Part shown: one piece after another, positions 33,664-44,191 of the stretch
How positions within the stretch are numbered: the first letter of the stretch is position 1
Layout: every line of letters begins with the position of its first letter
From: Reticulitermes speratus
Lineage: Eukaryota > Arthropoda > Insecta > Blattodea > Rhinotermitidae
NCBI GenBank assembly: GCA_021186555.1
Contig: JAJKFL010000014.1
Location: forward strand, 44,042,700 to 44,106,699
Direction of reading: 5' to 3'
DNA: 64,000 nt
The notes under the pieces: model-generated
Told to the model about the DNA's origin: nothing
Database searches by the model: none
Seen by the model: the letters and a program-made list of their open reading frames with translations, nothing else
Translations under genes and position numbers: made by a program

Positions 33664-34060
33664 TACAGGGCATACACAAAAGAATGGTGCGGTTTCAAAA
33701 TTGAATAAAAAATTTATTTCTCACCTTACACGGGCACAACATACACCGTCAGCGGCGGCAACTGTCCAAGTTTCTCATTTGGTAATTACAATCCTTCAAT
33801 GTGTGCACCCTGGGTCACACGACACACATCCACACGGTAATCAAACTCATCCCAGACCCGGTGTAGCATGTCCGCTGTAATGGCCTGCAGTGCATGCGTT
33901 ATCCGATCACGAATTTCATGGATGGACGTGGGCAATGGTGGTACATAAACGCTGTCTTTAATGAACCCCCAAAGAAATTTTTAATAAATTTTAAATAAAT
34001 AAAAGAATAAATTTTTTATTCACTTTTGAAACCGCACCATTCTTTTGTGTATGCCCTGTA
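33664..34060. mobile_element. Tc1/mariner deletion derivative with both ends
   Basis: The ends are TACAGGGCATACACAAAAGA and its complement at 34041-34060. The inverted repeats extend over about 31 bp to the shared cggttt. TA is present at both edges. The inside retains only the last part of a transposase gene (minus strand, listed next) plus AT-rich sequence. It cannot move itself, but its ends match the two tiny hairpin MITEs at 9317 and 55470. Confidence 0.9.
33786..33981 (-). pseudogene. C-terminal fragment of Tc1/mariner transposase
   Basis: About 65 uninterrupted codons on the minus strand end at a stop (33786-33788). Readable segments include KFLWGFIKDSVYVPPLPTSI, DMLHRVWDEFDYRVDVCRVT and QGAHIEGL. 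Transposases of the Tc1/mariner DDE group end with this type of WGxxKDxVYVPPLP…VWxExDYRxDVCRVTxGAHIE tail. The DNA-binding domain and the catalytic acidic residues, apart from any that may lie in the lost upstream part, are absent. The intact tail suggests a recent origin of the deletion derivative. Confidence 0.85.
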
Positions 34061-34765
34061 AAACTGATCATCCTCATCACAGTGTAGCACAATAAGCCTC
34101 ACGGCTGCCTTTGCAACGTCTCTTGTAGTGACTATACGTTGACGTAGTGTTAGTTTGGCGCGCGAAGGAGACAATGGGAAAGACATGGTGAAGTGGAAGT
34201 AGGAAAGGAACCTGTGGGTCTCTGCTCTACTCTATTGAGCAGCACGTTTGAGGGGGTTGGGGGGGATTCTGCTTAAAGCGGAGCGCTCTGCGCACTGGGC
34301 CTTGTTGAACGTCGCTCAGTGTATTAGCCCTCACACAGAAGTGTCTGTCGATATCGATACATAACCTTCAAAGCTGCACTGTGCGTTTTGATATTTGTTG
34401 CAGCATTCTGCGATAGCTGTGTGCTTTGGTGCTGTATCGGGATTACGGAGCAAACCGTCTAAACACTGAAGTTAACGTGCGTTGTGTTATTAAAGATTCA
34501 GTCCGCACCGCGCAGTAAACACTTCGTGTCGTTTACTAAAACCAAGCACTTAACGCTGTAGTGGCACACTGGCCAGTCAGTCCGTCCGTAAGGCCTTGTC
34601 CAGTCCGTTTAGAGTTTCGTCTGCGTATTCAGTGCTGCTGTCTGTAGGTCTTGGGGCGCCTTCTGTGATGGCAGTGGGTCTGGGCTTTGCGTCTTGAAGG
34701 TGTTTGCGTGTGCACATGTGGCGACTTGGCCTACGTACATACTGTCAATACGGAGAGCTATTCAA
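34061..34765. other. Intergenic with a single 114-bp satellite relic
   Basis: Positions 34499-34565 (cagtccgcaccgcgcagtaa, then acttaacgctgtagtg) resemble one decayed, minus-strand monomer of the 114-bp satellite found at 41258 and 56347. No gene is recognised. Confidence 0.55.
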
Positions 34766-35246
34766 AATACACAATATACTCACAATATATACACAGTTTA
34801 TACACAATATATTCACAATGTATGCAGAGTATATTTAGAATATAGACATAATATATTCGAAATATATAGACAATATATTCGCAATATATACGCAGTATAT
34901 ACACAATATATACGAAATATAATCACAATATAAACTAATTATGTTCAAAATATATACACATTATATGCACTTTACATACACATTATATTCACAATATATA
35001 TACAGGATATGCACGATATACATACATTATACTCACAACATAGTCACAGTATATACACAATATACACACACGATATACATACATTATACTCAACATATTC
35101 ACATTATATACACAATATATACAGAATATAATCACAATATAAACGCAATATATTCAAAATATATACACATTATATTTACAATATATACACAGGATATACA
35201 CGACATACATACATTATACTCGCAACATATTCACAGTATATACACG
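34766..35246. repeat. AT-rich ~15-bp degenerate tandem repeat
   Basis: Variants of acacaatatatacac with many substitutions and a period of about 15. The long open frame here (5-residue period rich in Y, I, T, H) follows from the period and rarity of stops in the unit. Confidence 0.9.
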
Positions 35247-35283
35247 GCCGCTGTCAGTTTAGGCTTTGTACGCAGATTTAAGG

Positions 35284-35535
35284 GGGGCACGCGGTTCCGC
35301 AGTTGGTTGACACACTACGCTACAAGTCGGAGGGTCGCGGGTTCGATTCCCGATAGGGTAATTGACTTAATCCTTCCGGCCGCACATTGGTCCTGGGGTC
35401 GACTCAGCCTGTAACAGAAATGAGTACCAGGAATATTTCCTTGGGGGATAAAACGGCCGGTGCCTACGGTTGACAACCTTACCACCTTCATGTGCCGATT
35501 GTCTTGAAATCTCGGAACGTCAACCTCCTGGGAGA
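35284..35535 (+). mobile_element. SINE family C, full length, plus strand
   Basis: Head with gcagttggttgacacactac and B box GCGGGTTCGATTCCCGAT (35338-35355), body ggtcctggggtcgactcagc, then ccttcatgtgccgattgtct. The tail is lost where a 45-bp array starts. Confidence 0.88.
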
Positions 35536-35556
35536 GAGACGGAGCTGAAATAGTCT

Positions 35557-36186
35557 CAGTGTCACGGTGTAAAGCGCCACGTGCATTGCCTCTGGACCCC
35601 ACAGTGTCACGGTGTAAAGCGCCACGTGCATTGCCTCTGGACCCCACAGTGTCACGGTGTAAAGTGCCACGTGCATTGCCTCTGGACCCCACAGTGTCAC
35701 GGTGTAAAGCGCCACGTGTATTGCCTCTGGACCCCACAGTGTCACGGTGTAAAGTGCCACGTGCATTGCCTCTGGAACCCACAGTGTCACGGTGTAAAGC
35801 GCCACGTGCATTGCCTCTGGACCCCACAGTGTCACGGTGTAAAGCGCCACGTGCATTGCCTCTGGACCCCACAGTGTCACGGTGTAAAGCGCCACGTGCA
35901 TTGCCTCTGGACCTCCACAGTGTCACGGTGGTAAAGTGCCACGTGCATTGCCTCTGGACCCCACAGTGTCACGGTGTAAAGTGCCACGTGCATTGCCTCT
36001 GGACCCCACAGTGTCACGGTGTAAAGCGCCACGTGCATTGCCTCTGGACCCCACAGTGTCACGGTGTAAAGCGCCACGTGCATTGCCTCTGGACCCCACA
36101 GTGTCACGGTGTAAAGTGCCACGTGCATTGCCTCTGGACCCCACAGTGTCACGGTGTAAAGCGCCACGTGCATTGCCTCTGGACCT
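35557..36186. repeat. 45-bp tandem array with CACGTG in each unit (14 copies)
   Basis: The unit is gtgtcacggtgtaaagcgcc plus acgtgcattgcctctggacc plus ccaca. Each copy holds the palindrome CACGTG, an E-box core. Copies differ at a handful of sites (agtgcc/agcgcc) and one indel pair near 35912-35932. Both strands are open with a 15-residue period. Confidence 0.97.
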
Positions 36187-37608
36187 CACATTTTTCCTGT
36201 CTTTGTCGTTTCGCACCCTCAGAGCGCCTTATTCTCTCGAGAGCTAATTGAGTCTGGCGACTCGCATTGTGGGACAGCTGGTCGCCTGATGTATATTGAC
36301 TAGCTGGCCATGGATGACCGTGGTGTCGGGTCCGATTGTGCAAACGTCAAGGCGTTTTCTCCAAAGCGTCCAGTTGAGCTGTGGGGCCCACCGAGCTTCC
36401 TGTACATGGTTACTGATGGCATTTCGTCATGGGGAAACCGGCCGGTGGATGAGGCTACCACCAACCTCTATCTATTGTGGAATTTAAAAATGTGTGGAGC
36501 TATACGTACACTCCCCCATACGCCCTCATAATGTGGTGCTCAGTCTGCCTTTCTGCAGTATTTGTATCCTTCCGCGGATGTGTTAGGGCGAGATTCATGA
36601 TTGGTAGATTGGCTGTTAAGAGACTGATTGACAGAATCGCGAGGTATACACAACACTGTATTTAGGTTTTACTTTGTATGGGTGTGAAACTTGGCCACAT
36701 ACTGTAAGGGAAGGACATGGGAAAGATTGTTCTAATTATGTTTACCGCGCGTTGAACAAGAATTGGCTGTTACCATCAGTGTGGTCACGGGAACAGGAAG
36801 TTGTATCATTTATATAACTGTTGTTTAAATATAGAAAATGTTAAACAAACTACATCGAAAAAAAAGTCACTTTAAAGCGTTACTATTTTCTCAGCCAGTC
36901 AACATACTCGCCCCATTTTATGCAACACGAAAGTTCATCACCGTTTTCACAAAAGCCCATCACCCGTCTCCACTCTGAGCCAGATGAATCCGGGCCAATT
37001 CCATGTTTGGTTTCTCGCCGAAGATCTCTACCACGCCCGAGGCCCAATGTAACAAGAGGTATGAGTCTTCCGGGATGTGATTCTGTGTCTGGGTGTGTGG
37101 CTCCCGACGATACTTCCGAAACGTCGGCATCTGGATGCCAATCTACACGGTGTAACGTCCCAGAAGACGACTCTTTCTTGTTTAATTTGTTTTCACGGAG
37201 CGGGCTGTGACGGTATTTGATGTTGGGAGACTCCTGAAGACATCTTGAGGAGCCGCAGAGGCACGGTGCTGTGTGTGTCAGGGTGTTCCTGTGCTAACAG
37301 CTCAATACTGCGGACAGACGTGCTGCCTACCCTCTTAGCTCAATTCTCCTTCACCTCACCCCCGCCCCCGCAATTATCTACCGCGCGCAGAGCGCATGCG
37401 CTGAACCCTTAGCACCACCAGTGAGGTTTACTGCCCGTAGGGACGATACACACCAGAGCGTTTTGTGTCGAGGTTCCAGGTTTGTGTCAGATCTGTGACT
37501 GCTGTGAAGCAACTTGCTTTAGGTCAGAAATCTCATATCGTATCCTGTATTAAGCCATGAAGTCCCGGCGATCTTAACGGCACTGTAAAAAAACTAAGTA
37601 TTGTGTTA
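36187..37608. other. Intergenic with transposon relics
   Basis: Positions 36372-36532 resemble SINE B in plus orientation. Positions 36890-37000 resemble the second LINE family on the minus strand (shared ttcacaaaagcccatcaccc, ctgagccagatgaatcc). Positions 37085-37160 contain cttccgaaacgtcggcatct and cccagaagacg, words of the foldback family. No gene is recognised. A frame of 96 codons at 36920-37210 covers these relics. Confidence 0.5.
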
Positions 37609-37649
37609 TTATTATTATTATTATTATTATATTATTATTATTATTATTT
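37609..37649. repeat. (ATT)n microsatellite
   Basis: About 13 ATT triplets with one break, directly left of the 49-bp array. It could be the AAT-type tail of a minus-strand retroelement, but no element body is identified. Confidence 0.93.
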
Positions 37650-37660
37650 ACTGCAGTTGG

Positions 37661-40546
37661 GTTTTCACTCGGTGGCAGTAGTCCTTACACTAGTACACAC
37701 AATACAAATGTTTTCACCCGGTGGCAGTAGTCCTTACACTAGTACACACAATACAAATGTTTTCACCCGGTGGCAGTAGTCCTTACACTAGTACACACAA
37801 TACAAATGTTTTCACCCGGTGGCAGTAGTCCTTACACTAGTACACACAATACAAATGTTTTCACCCGGTGGCAGTAGTCCTTACACTAGTACACACAATA
37901 CAAATGTTTTCACCCGGTGGCAGTAGTCCTTACACTAGTACACACAATACAAATGTTTTCACCCGGTGGCAGTAGTCCTTACACTAGTACACACAATACA
38001 AATGTTTTCACCCGGTGGCAGTAGTCCTTACACTAGTACACACAATACAAATGTTTTCACCCGGTGGCAGTAGTCCTTACACTAGTACACACAATACAAA
38101 TGTTTTCACCCGGTGGCAGTAGTCCTTACACTAGTACACACAATACAAATGTTTTCACCCGGTGGCAGTAGTCCTTACACTAGTACACACAATACAAATG
38201 TTTTCACCCGGTGGCAGTAGTCCTTACACTAGTACACACAATACAAATGTTTTCACCCGGTGGCAGTAGTCCTTACACTAGTACACACAATACAAATGTT
38301 TTCACCCGGTGGCAGTAGTCCTTACACTAGTACACACAATACAAATGTTTTCACCCGGTGGCAGTAGTCCTTACACTAGTACACACAATACAAATGTTTT
38401 CACCCTGTGGCAGTAGTCCTTACACTAGTACACACAATACAAATGTTTTCACCCGGTGGCAGTAGTCCTTACACTAGTACACACAATACAAATGTCTTCA
38501 CCCGGTGGCAGTAGTCCTTACACTAGTACACACAATACAAATGTTTTCACCCGGTGGCAGTAGTCCTTACACTAGTACACACAATACAAATGTTTTCACC
38601 CGGTGGCAGTAGTCCTTACACTAGTACACAAAATACAAATGTTTTCACCCGGTGGCGGAGTCCTTACACTAGTACACACAATACAAATGTTTTCACCCAG
38701 TGGCAGTAGTCCTTACACTAGTACACACAATACAAATGTTTTCACCCGGTGGCAGTAGTCCTTACACTAGTACACACAATACAAATGTTTTCACCCGGTG
38801 GCAGTAGTCCTTACACTAGTACACACAATACAAATGTTTTCACCCGGTGGCAGTAGTCCTTACACTAGTACACACAATACAAATGTTTTCACCCGGTGGC
38901 AGTAGTCCTTACACTAGTACACACAATACAAATGTTTTCACCCGGTGGCAGTAGTCCTTACACTAGTACACACAATACAAATGTTTTCACCCGGTGGCAG
39001 TAGTCCTTACACTAGTACACACAATACAAATGTTTTCACCCGGTGGCAGTAGTCCTTACACTAGTACACACAATACAAATGTTTTCACCCGGTGGCAGTA
39101 GTCCTTACACTAGTACACACAATACAAATGTTTTCACCCGGTGGCAGTAGTCCTTACACTAGTACACACAATACAAATGTCTTCACCCGGTGGCAGTAGT
39201 CCTTACACTAGTACACACAATACAAATGTTTTCACCCGGTGGCAGTAGTCCTTACACTAGTACACACAATACAAATGTTTTCACCCGGTGGCAGTAGTCC
39301 TTACACAGTACACACAATACAAATGTTTTCACCCGTTGGCAGTAGTCCTTACACTAGTACACACAATACAAATGTTTTCACCCGGTGGCAGTAGTCCTTA
39401 CACTAGTACACACAATACAAATGTTTTCACCCGGTGGCAGTAGTCCTTACACTAGTACACACAATACAAATGTTTTCACCCGGTGGCAGTAGTCCTTACA
39501 CTAGTACACACAATACAAATGTTTTCACCCGGTGGCAGTAGTCCTTACACTAGTACACACAATACAAATGTTTTCACCCGGTGGCAGTAGTCCTTACACT
39601 AGTACACACAATACAAATGTTTTCACCCGGTGGCAGTAGTCCTTACACTAGTACACACAATACAAATGTCTTCACCCGGTGGCAGTAGTCCTTACACTAG
39701 TACACACAATACAAATGTTTTCACCCGGTGGCAGTAGTCCTTACACTAGTACACACAATACAAATGTTTTCACCCGGTGGCAGTAGTCCTTACACTAGTA
39801 CACACAATACAAATGTCTTCACCCGGTGGCAGTAGTCCTTACACTAGTACACACAATACAAATGTTTTCACCCGGTGGCAGTAGTCCTTACACTAGTACA
39901 CACAATACAAATGTCTTCACCCGGTGGCAGTAGTCCTTACACTAGTACACACAATACAAATGTCTTCACCCGGTGGCAGTAGTCCTTACACTAGTACACA
40001 CAATACAAATGTCTTCACCCGGTGGCAGTAGTCCTTACACTAGTACACACAATACAAATGTCTTCACCCGGTGGCAGTAGTCCTTACACTAGTACACACA
40101 ATACAAATGTTTTCACCCGGTGGCAGTAGTCCTTACACTAGTACACACAATACAAATGTTTTCACCCGGTGGCAGTAGTCCTTACACTAGTACACACAAT
40201 ACAAATGTTTTCACCCGGTGGCAGTAGTCCTTACACTAGTAAACACAATGCAAATGTTTTCACCCGGTGGCAGTAGTCCTTACACAGTACACACAATACA
40301 AATGTTTTCACCCGTTGGCAGTAGTCCTTACACTAGTACACACAATACAAATGTTTTCACCCGGTGGCAGTAGTCCTTACACTAGTACACACAATACAAA
40401 TGTTTTCACCCGTGGCAGTAGTCCTTACACTAGTACACACAATACAAATGTTTTCACCCGGTGGCAGTAGTCCTTACACTAGTACACACAATACAAATGT
40501 TTTCACCCGGTGGCAGTAGTCCTTACACAGTACACACAATACAAAT
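37661..40546. repeat. 49-bp tandem array (~59 copies), highly uniform
   Basis: The unit is ttttcacccggtggcagtag plus tccttacactagtacacaca plus atacaaatg. Most copies are identical. A T-to-C change (gtcttc) marks groups of copies near 38494, 39180, 39669 and 39816-40060, and a deletion (cacagtac) occurs at 39305, 40283 and 40528. Low divergence points to recent amplification. Confidence 0.98.
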
Positions 40547-41257
40547 AAACATATAATATACATAAAGTAACAATACAAAACAAACTATACACAATTACAA
40601 AACAAAATACATACAGTAAATACACTTACACACATTCGAACACCGTACACACATTACAAAAACATCCACACCTCACAAAAACACCCACACACAATGGCAC
40701 CAGTAATACCAAAATCGGCCATTATGCGCGGTCCTCATTCGTCTCCATTCGCCGCACCTTGCGGCATTTCTCAGCTGCAGACATTTAAGTATCATTACAC
40801 TTTCTGCGTTCTTTCAAACTGGTCGTTTTCGAGTGTACAGTATACGTATAGAGGGTGTACCTTTTATCATGTCTCTCTCACGTTGTAACTGTCACTGGAT
40901 ATCCAGGCGAATGCAGTCGTCATAAGCGATAAAGCTGCGATACTCAGGGACACGATAAAAGATACATCCCGTGTTTGTAAGTTCCTATTCGTGCACGCAG
41001 TATGTTTTGAAGTCGAGAGGAAAATGAGAATTACGAAATTTCAGTGGGACATCCTGAATAGGTGAAACAACTTGCGCGATCTAGAAGTAGATGAAGGCGT
41101 TGTGTGTTTATGGTTTAACTATACTATCTCTAGCTCAGAATATATAGAGAGGTGCGTGTCTGTAAATGCTACACTGAACCTGCGATGTCCGTAACAGTTT
41201 GGGGATTGATTAGCCAGTTGAGTGACTGTCAGCGTGCTGCGTGGCGTTAGTGGAGTT
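40547..41257. other. Intergenic, A-rich left part plus MITE
   Basis: Positions 40547-40690 are A/C-rich with irregular acacaa/atacat motifs. The MITE at 40852-40970 is listed separately. No gene is recognised. Confidence 0.5.
40852..40970. mobile_element. MITE family E, best copy
   Basis: The ends GGGTGTACCTTTTATCATGT and, in reverse complement, GGGATGTATCTTTTATCGTG form diverged terminal inverted repeats. It is 119 bp and non-coding. Relatives lie at 24932 and 9924. Confidence 0.72.
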
Positions 41258-43692
41258 CGCGTGATTATTTCACTATACAGCATTAACTGACTGGTTTGTA
41301 TAACTAAGAGGGAGTGTGTTTACTGCGCGGTACGGACTGTATTTATGTGTTTTGTGTGGATCTCAGGACAAACAGCGATTATTTCACTGTACAGCATTAA
41401 CTGACTGGTTTGTATAACTGAGACGGAGTGTGTTTACTGCGCGGTACGGACTGTATTTATGTGTTTTGTGTGGATCTCAGAACAAACAGCGATTATTTCA
41501 CTGTACAGCATTAACTGACTGGTTTGTATAACTGAGACGGAGTGTGTTTACTGGGCGGTACGGACTGTATTTATGTGTGTTGTGTGGATCTCAGGACAAA
41601 CAGCGATTATTTCACTGTACAGCATTAACTGACTGGTTTGTATAACTGAGACGGAGTGTTTACTGCGCGGTACGGACTGTATTTATGTGTTTTGTGTGGA
41701 TCTCAGAACAAACAGCGATTATTTCACTGTACAGCATTAACTGACTGGTTTGTATAACTGAGACGGAGTGTGTTTACTGCGCGGTACGGACTGTATTTAT
41801 GTGTTTTGTGTGGATCTCAGAACAAACAGCGATTATTTCACTGTACAGCATTAACTGACTGGTTTGTATAACTGAGACGGAGTGTGTTTACTGCGCGGTA
41901 CGGACTGTATTTATGTGTTTTGTGTGGATCTCAGAACAAACAGCGATTGTTTCACTGTACAGCATTAACTGACTGGTTTGTATAACTGAGAAGGAGTGTG
42001 TTTACTGCGCGGTACGGACTGTATTTATGTGTTTTGTGTGGATCTCAGAACAAACAGCGATTATTTCACTGTACAGCATTAACTGACTGGTTTGTATAAC
42101 TGAGACGGAGTGTGTTTACTGCGCGGTACGGACTGTATTTATGTGTTTTGTGTGGATTTCAGAACAAACAGCGATTGTTTCACTGTACAGCATTAACTGA
42201 CTGGTTTGTATAACTGAGAAGGAGTGTGTTTACTGCGCGGTACGGACTGTATTATTGTTTTTGTGTGGATTTCAGAACAAACAGCGATTGTTTCACTGTA
42301 CAACATTAACTGACTGGTTTGTATAACTGAGACGGAGTGTGTTTACTGCGCGGTACGGACTGTATTTATGTGTTTTGTGTGGATCTCAGAACAAACAGCG
42401 ATTATTTCACTGTACAACATTAACTGACTGGTTTGTATAACTGAGACGGATTGTGTTTACTGCGCGGTACGGACTGTATTTATGTGTTTTGTGTGGATCT
42501 CAGAACAAACAGCGATTATTTCACTGTACAACATTAACTGACTGGTTTGTATAACTGAGACGGATTGTGTTTACTGCGCGGTACGGACTGTATTTATGTG
42601 TTTTGTGTGGATCTGAGAACAAACAGCGATTGTTTCACTGTACAGCATTAACTGACTGGTTTGTATAACTGAGACGGAGTGTGTTTACTGCGCGGTACGG
42701 ACTGTATTTATGTGTTTTGTGTGGATTTCAGAACAAACAGCGATTGTTTCACTGTACAGCATTAACTGACTGGTTTGTATAACTGAGAAGGAGTGTGTTT
42801 ACTGCGCGGTACGGACTGTATTTATGTGTTTTGTGTGGATTTCAGAACAAACAGCGATTATTTCACTGTACAGCATTAACTGACTGGTTTGTATAACTGA
42901 GACGGAGTGTGTTTACTGCGCGGTACGGACTGTATTTATGTGTTTTGTGTGGATCTCAGAACAAACAGCGATTGTTTCACTGTACAGCATTAACTGACTG
43001 GTTTGTATAACTGAGAAGGAGTGTGTTTACTGCGCGGTACGGACTGTATTTATGTGTTTTGTGTGGATTTCAGAACAAACAGCGATTGTTTCACTGTACA
43101 ACATTAACTGACTGGTTTGTATAACTGAGACGGAGTGTGTTTACTGCGCGGTACGGACTGTATTTATGTGTTTTGTGTGGATCTCAGAACAAACAGCGAT
43201 TATTTCACTGTACAACATTAACTGACTGGTTTGTATAACTGAGACGGATTGTGTTTACTGCGCGGTACGGACTGTATTTATGTGTTTTGTGTGGATCTGA
43301 GAACAAACAGCGATTGTTTCACTGTACAGCATTAACTGACTGGTTTGTATAACTGAGACGGAGTGTGTTTACTGCGCGGTACGGACTGAATATTTATATA
43401 TCAATACGTTTAACATTCACAAATTCTACGTTCTGCCCACACAGTGTATTTATGTGTTTTGTGTGGATCTCAGAACAAACAGCGATTATTTCACTGTACA
43501 ACATTAACTGACTGGTTTGTATAACTGAGACGGAGTGTGTTTACTGCGCGGTACGGGCTGAATATTTATATATCAATACGTTTAACATTCACAAATTCTA
43601 CGTTCTGCCCACACCGTGTATTTATGTGTTTTGTGTGGATCTCAGAACAAACACCGATTATTTCACTGTACAGCATTAAGTGACTGGTTTGT
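41258..43692. repeat. 114-bp satellite, array 1 (~21 copies)
   Basis: The monomer begins gatctcagaacaaacagcga. Variants (tctcag/ttcag, attatttc/attgtttc, gacggagtg/gacggattg, cagcat/caacat) occur in repeated combinations, so blocks of several monomers have been copied. Two copies near the right end carry a 55-bp insert ending gttctgcccacac (43389-43443 and 43561-43615). Array 2 lies at 56347-58812 in the same orientation. Confidence 0.97.
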
Positions 43693-44191
43693 GCTTGTAA
43701 CATTTGTGGTGGACAAAGTGGTATTGGGACAGGTTTTTCTTCCGAGAACTCCAGTTTTCCCCTGCCAGTATATTTCCACGAATGTTCCATACTCGTAAAG
43801 TCTTATTCCGAGAAGTGTACAATTTGTTGTAAGGTTCTTCCTTGTTTTGTAGAGTATCTAGTTTTTTGTTGAAGCTATCGTAGTGTTTCTCGGTACGTTT
43901 CTGTAGTTTTTCATCAATATTTGCTTGTATATATAGCCAACTCTATTGCCAATTTTTTTGAACAAATTAGATGAAGGCGATACATTGTACATTTTTCGGA
44001 ATAAGACTTTATACAATAAAAGATGTACGTTGCAGGTAACATAAAGTTTCAATACTCATCTTCATCTATACGTTGTTTACCAGAAGGACAAACGGGCAAT
44101 GCCCTTTAGAAATTGGTGGCAATAAGTAGAAAGCTACTCTCAGTTTATCGTCTTTAAAGGGTGTAGAAATGCTTCACGTACGAAGTGAAAG
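43693..44191. other. Intergenic; SINE D 3' half at left
   Basis: Positions 43700-43800 (atttgtggtggacaaagtgg, then ttccgagaactccagttttc) match the 3' half of SINE D in plus orientation. The rest is unassigned. Confidence 0.6.

Noticed and set aside
34694..35414. Tyr/Ile-rich repeat protein in the AT-rich 15-bp repeat
   Set aside because: The open frame follows from the period being a multiple of three with few stops. It is split by a frame change near 34935 and runs into a SINE.
37661..40546. CRISPR-like array
   Set aside because: The units are directly adjacent with no unique spacers, and the context is an animal genome.
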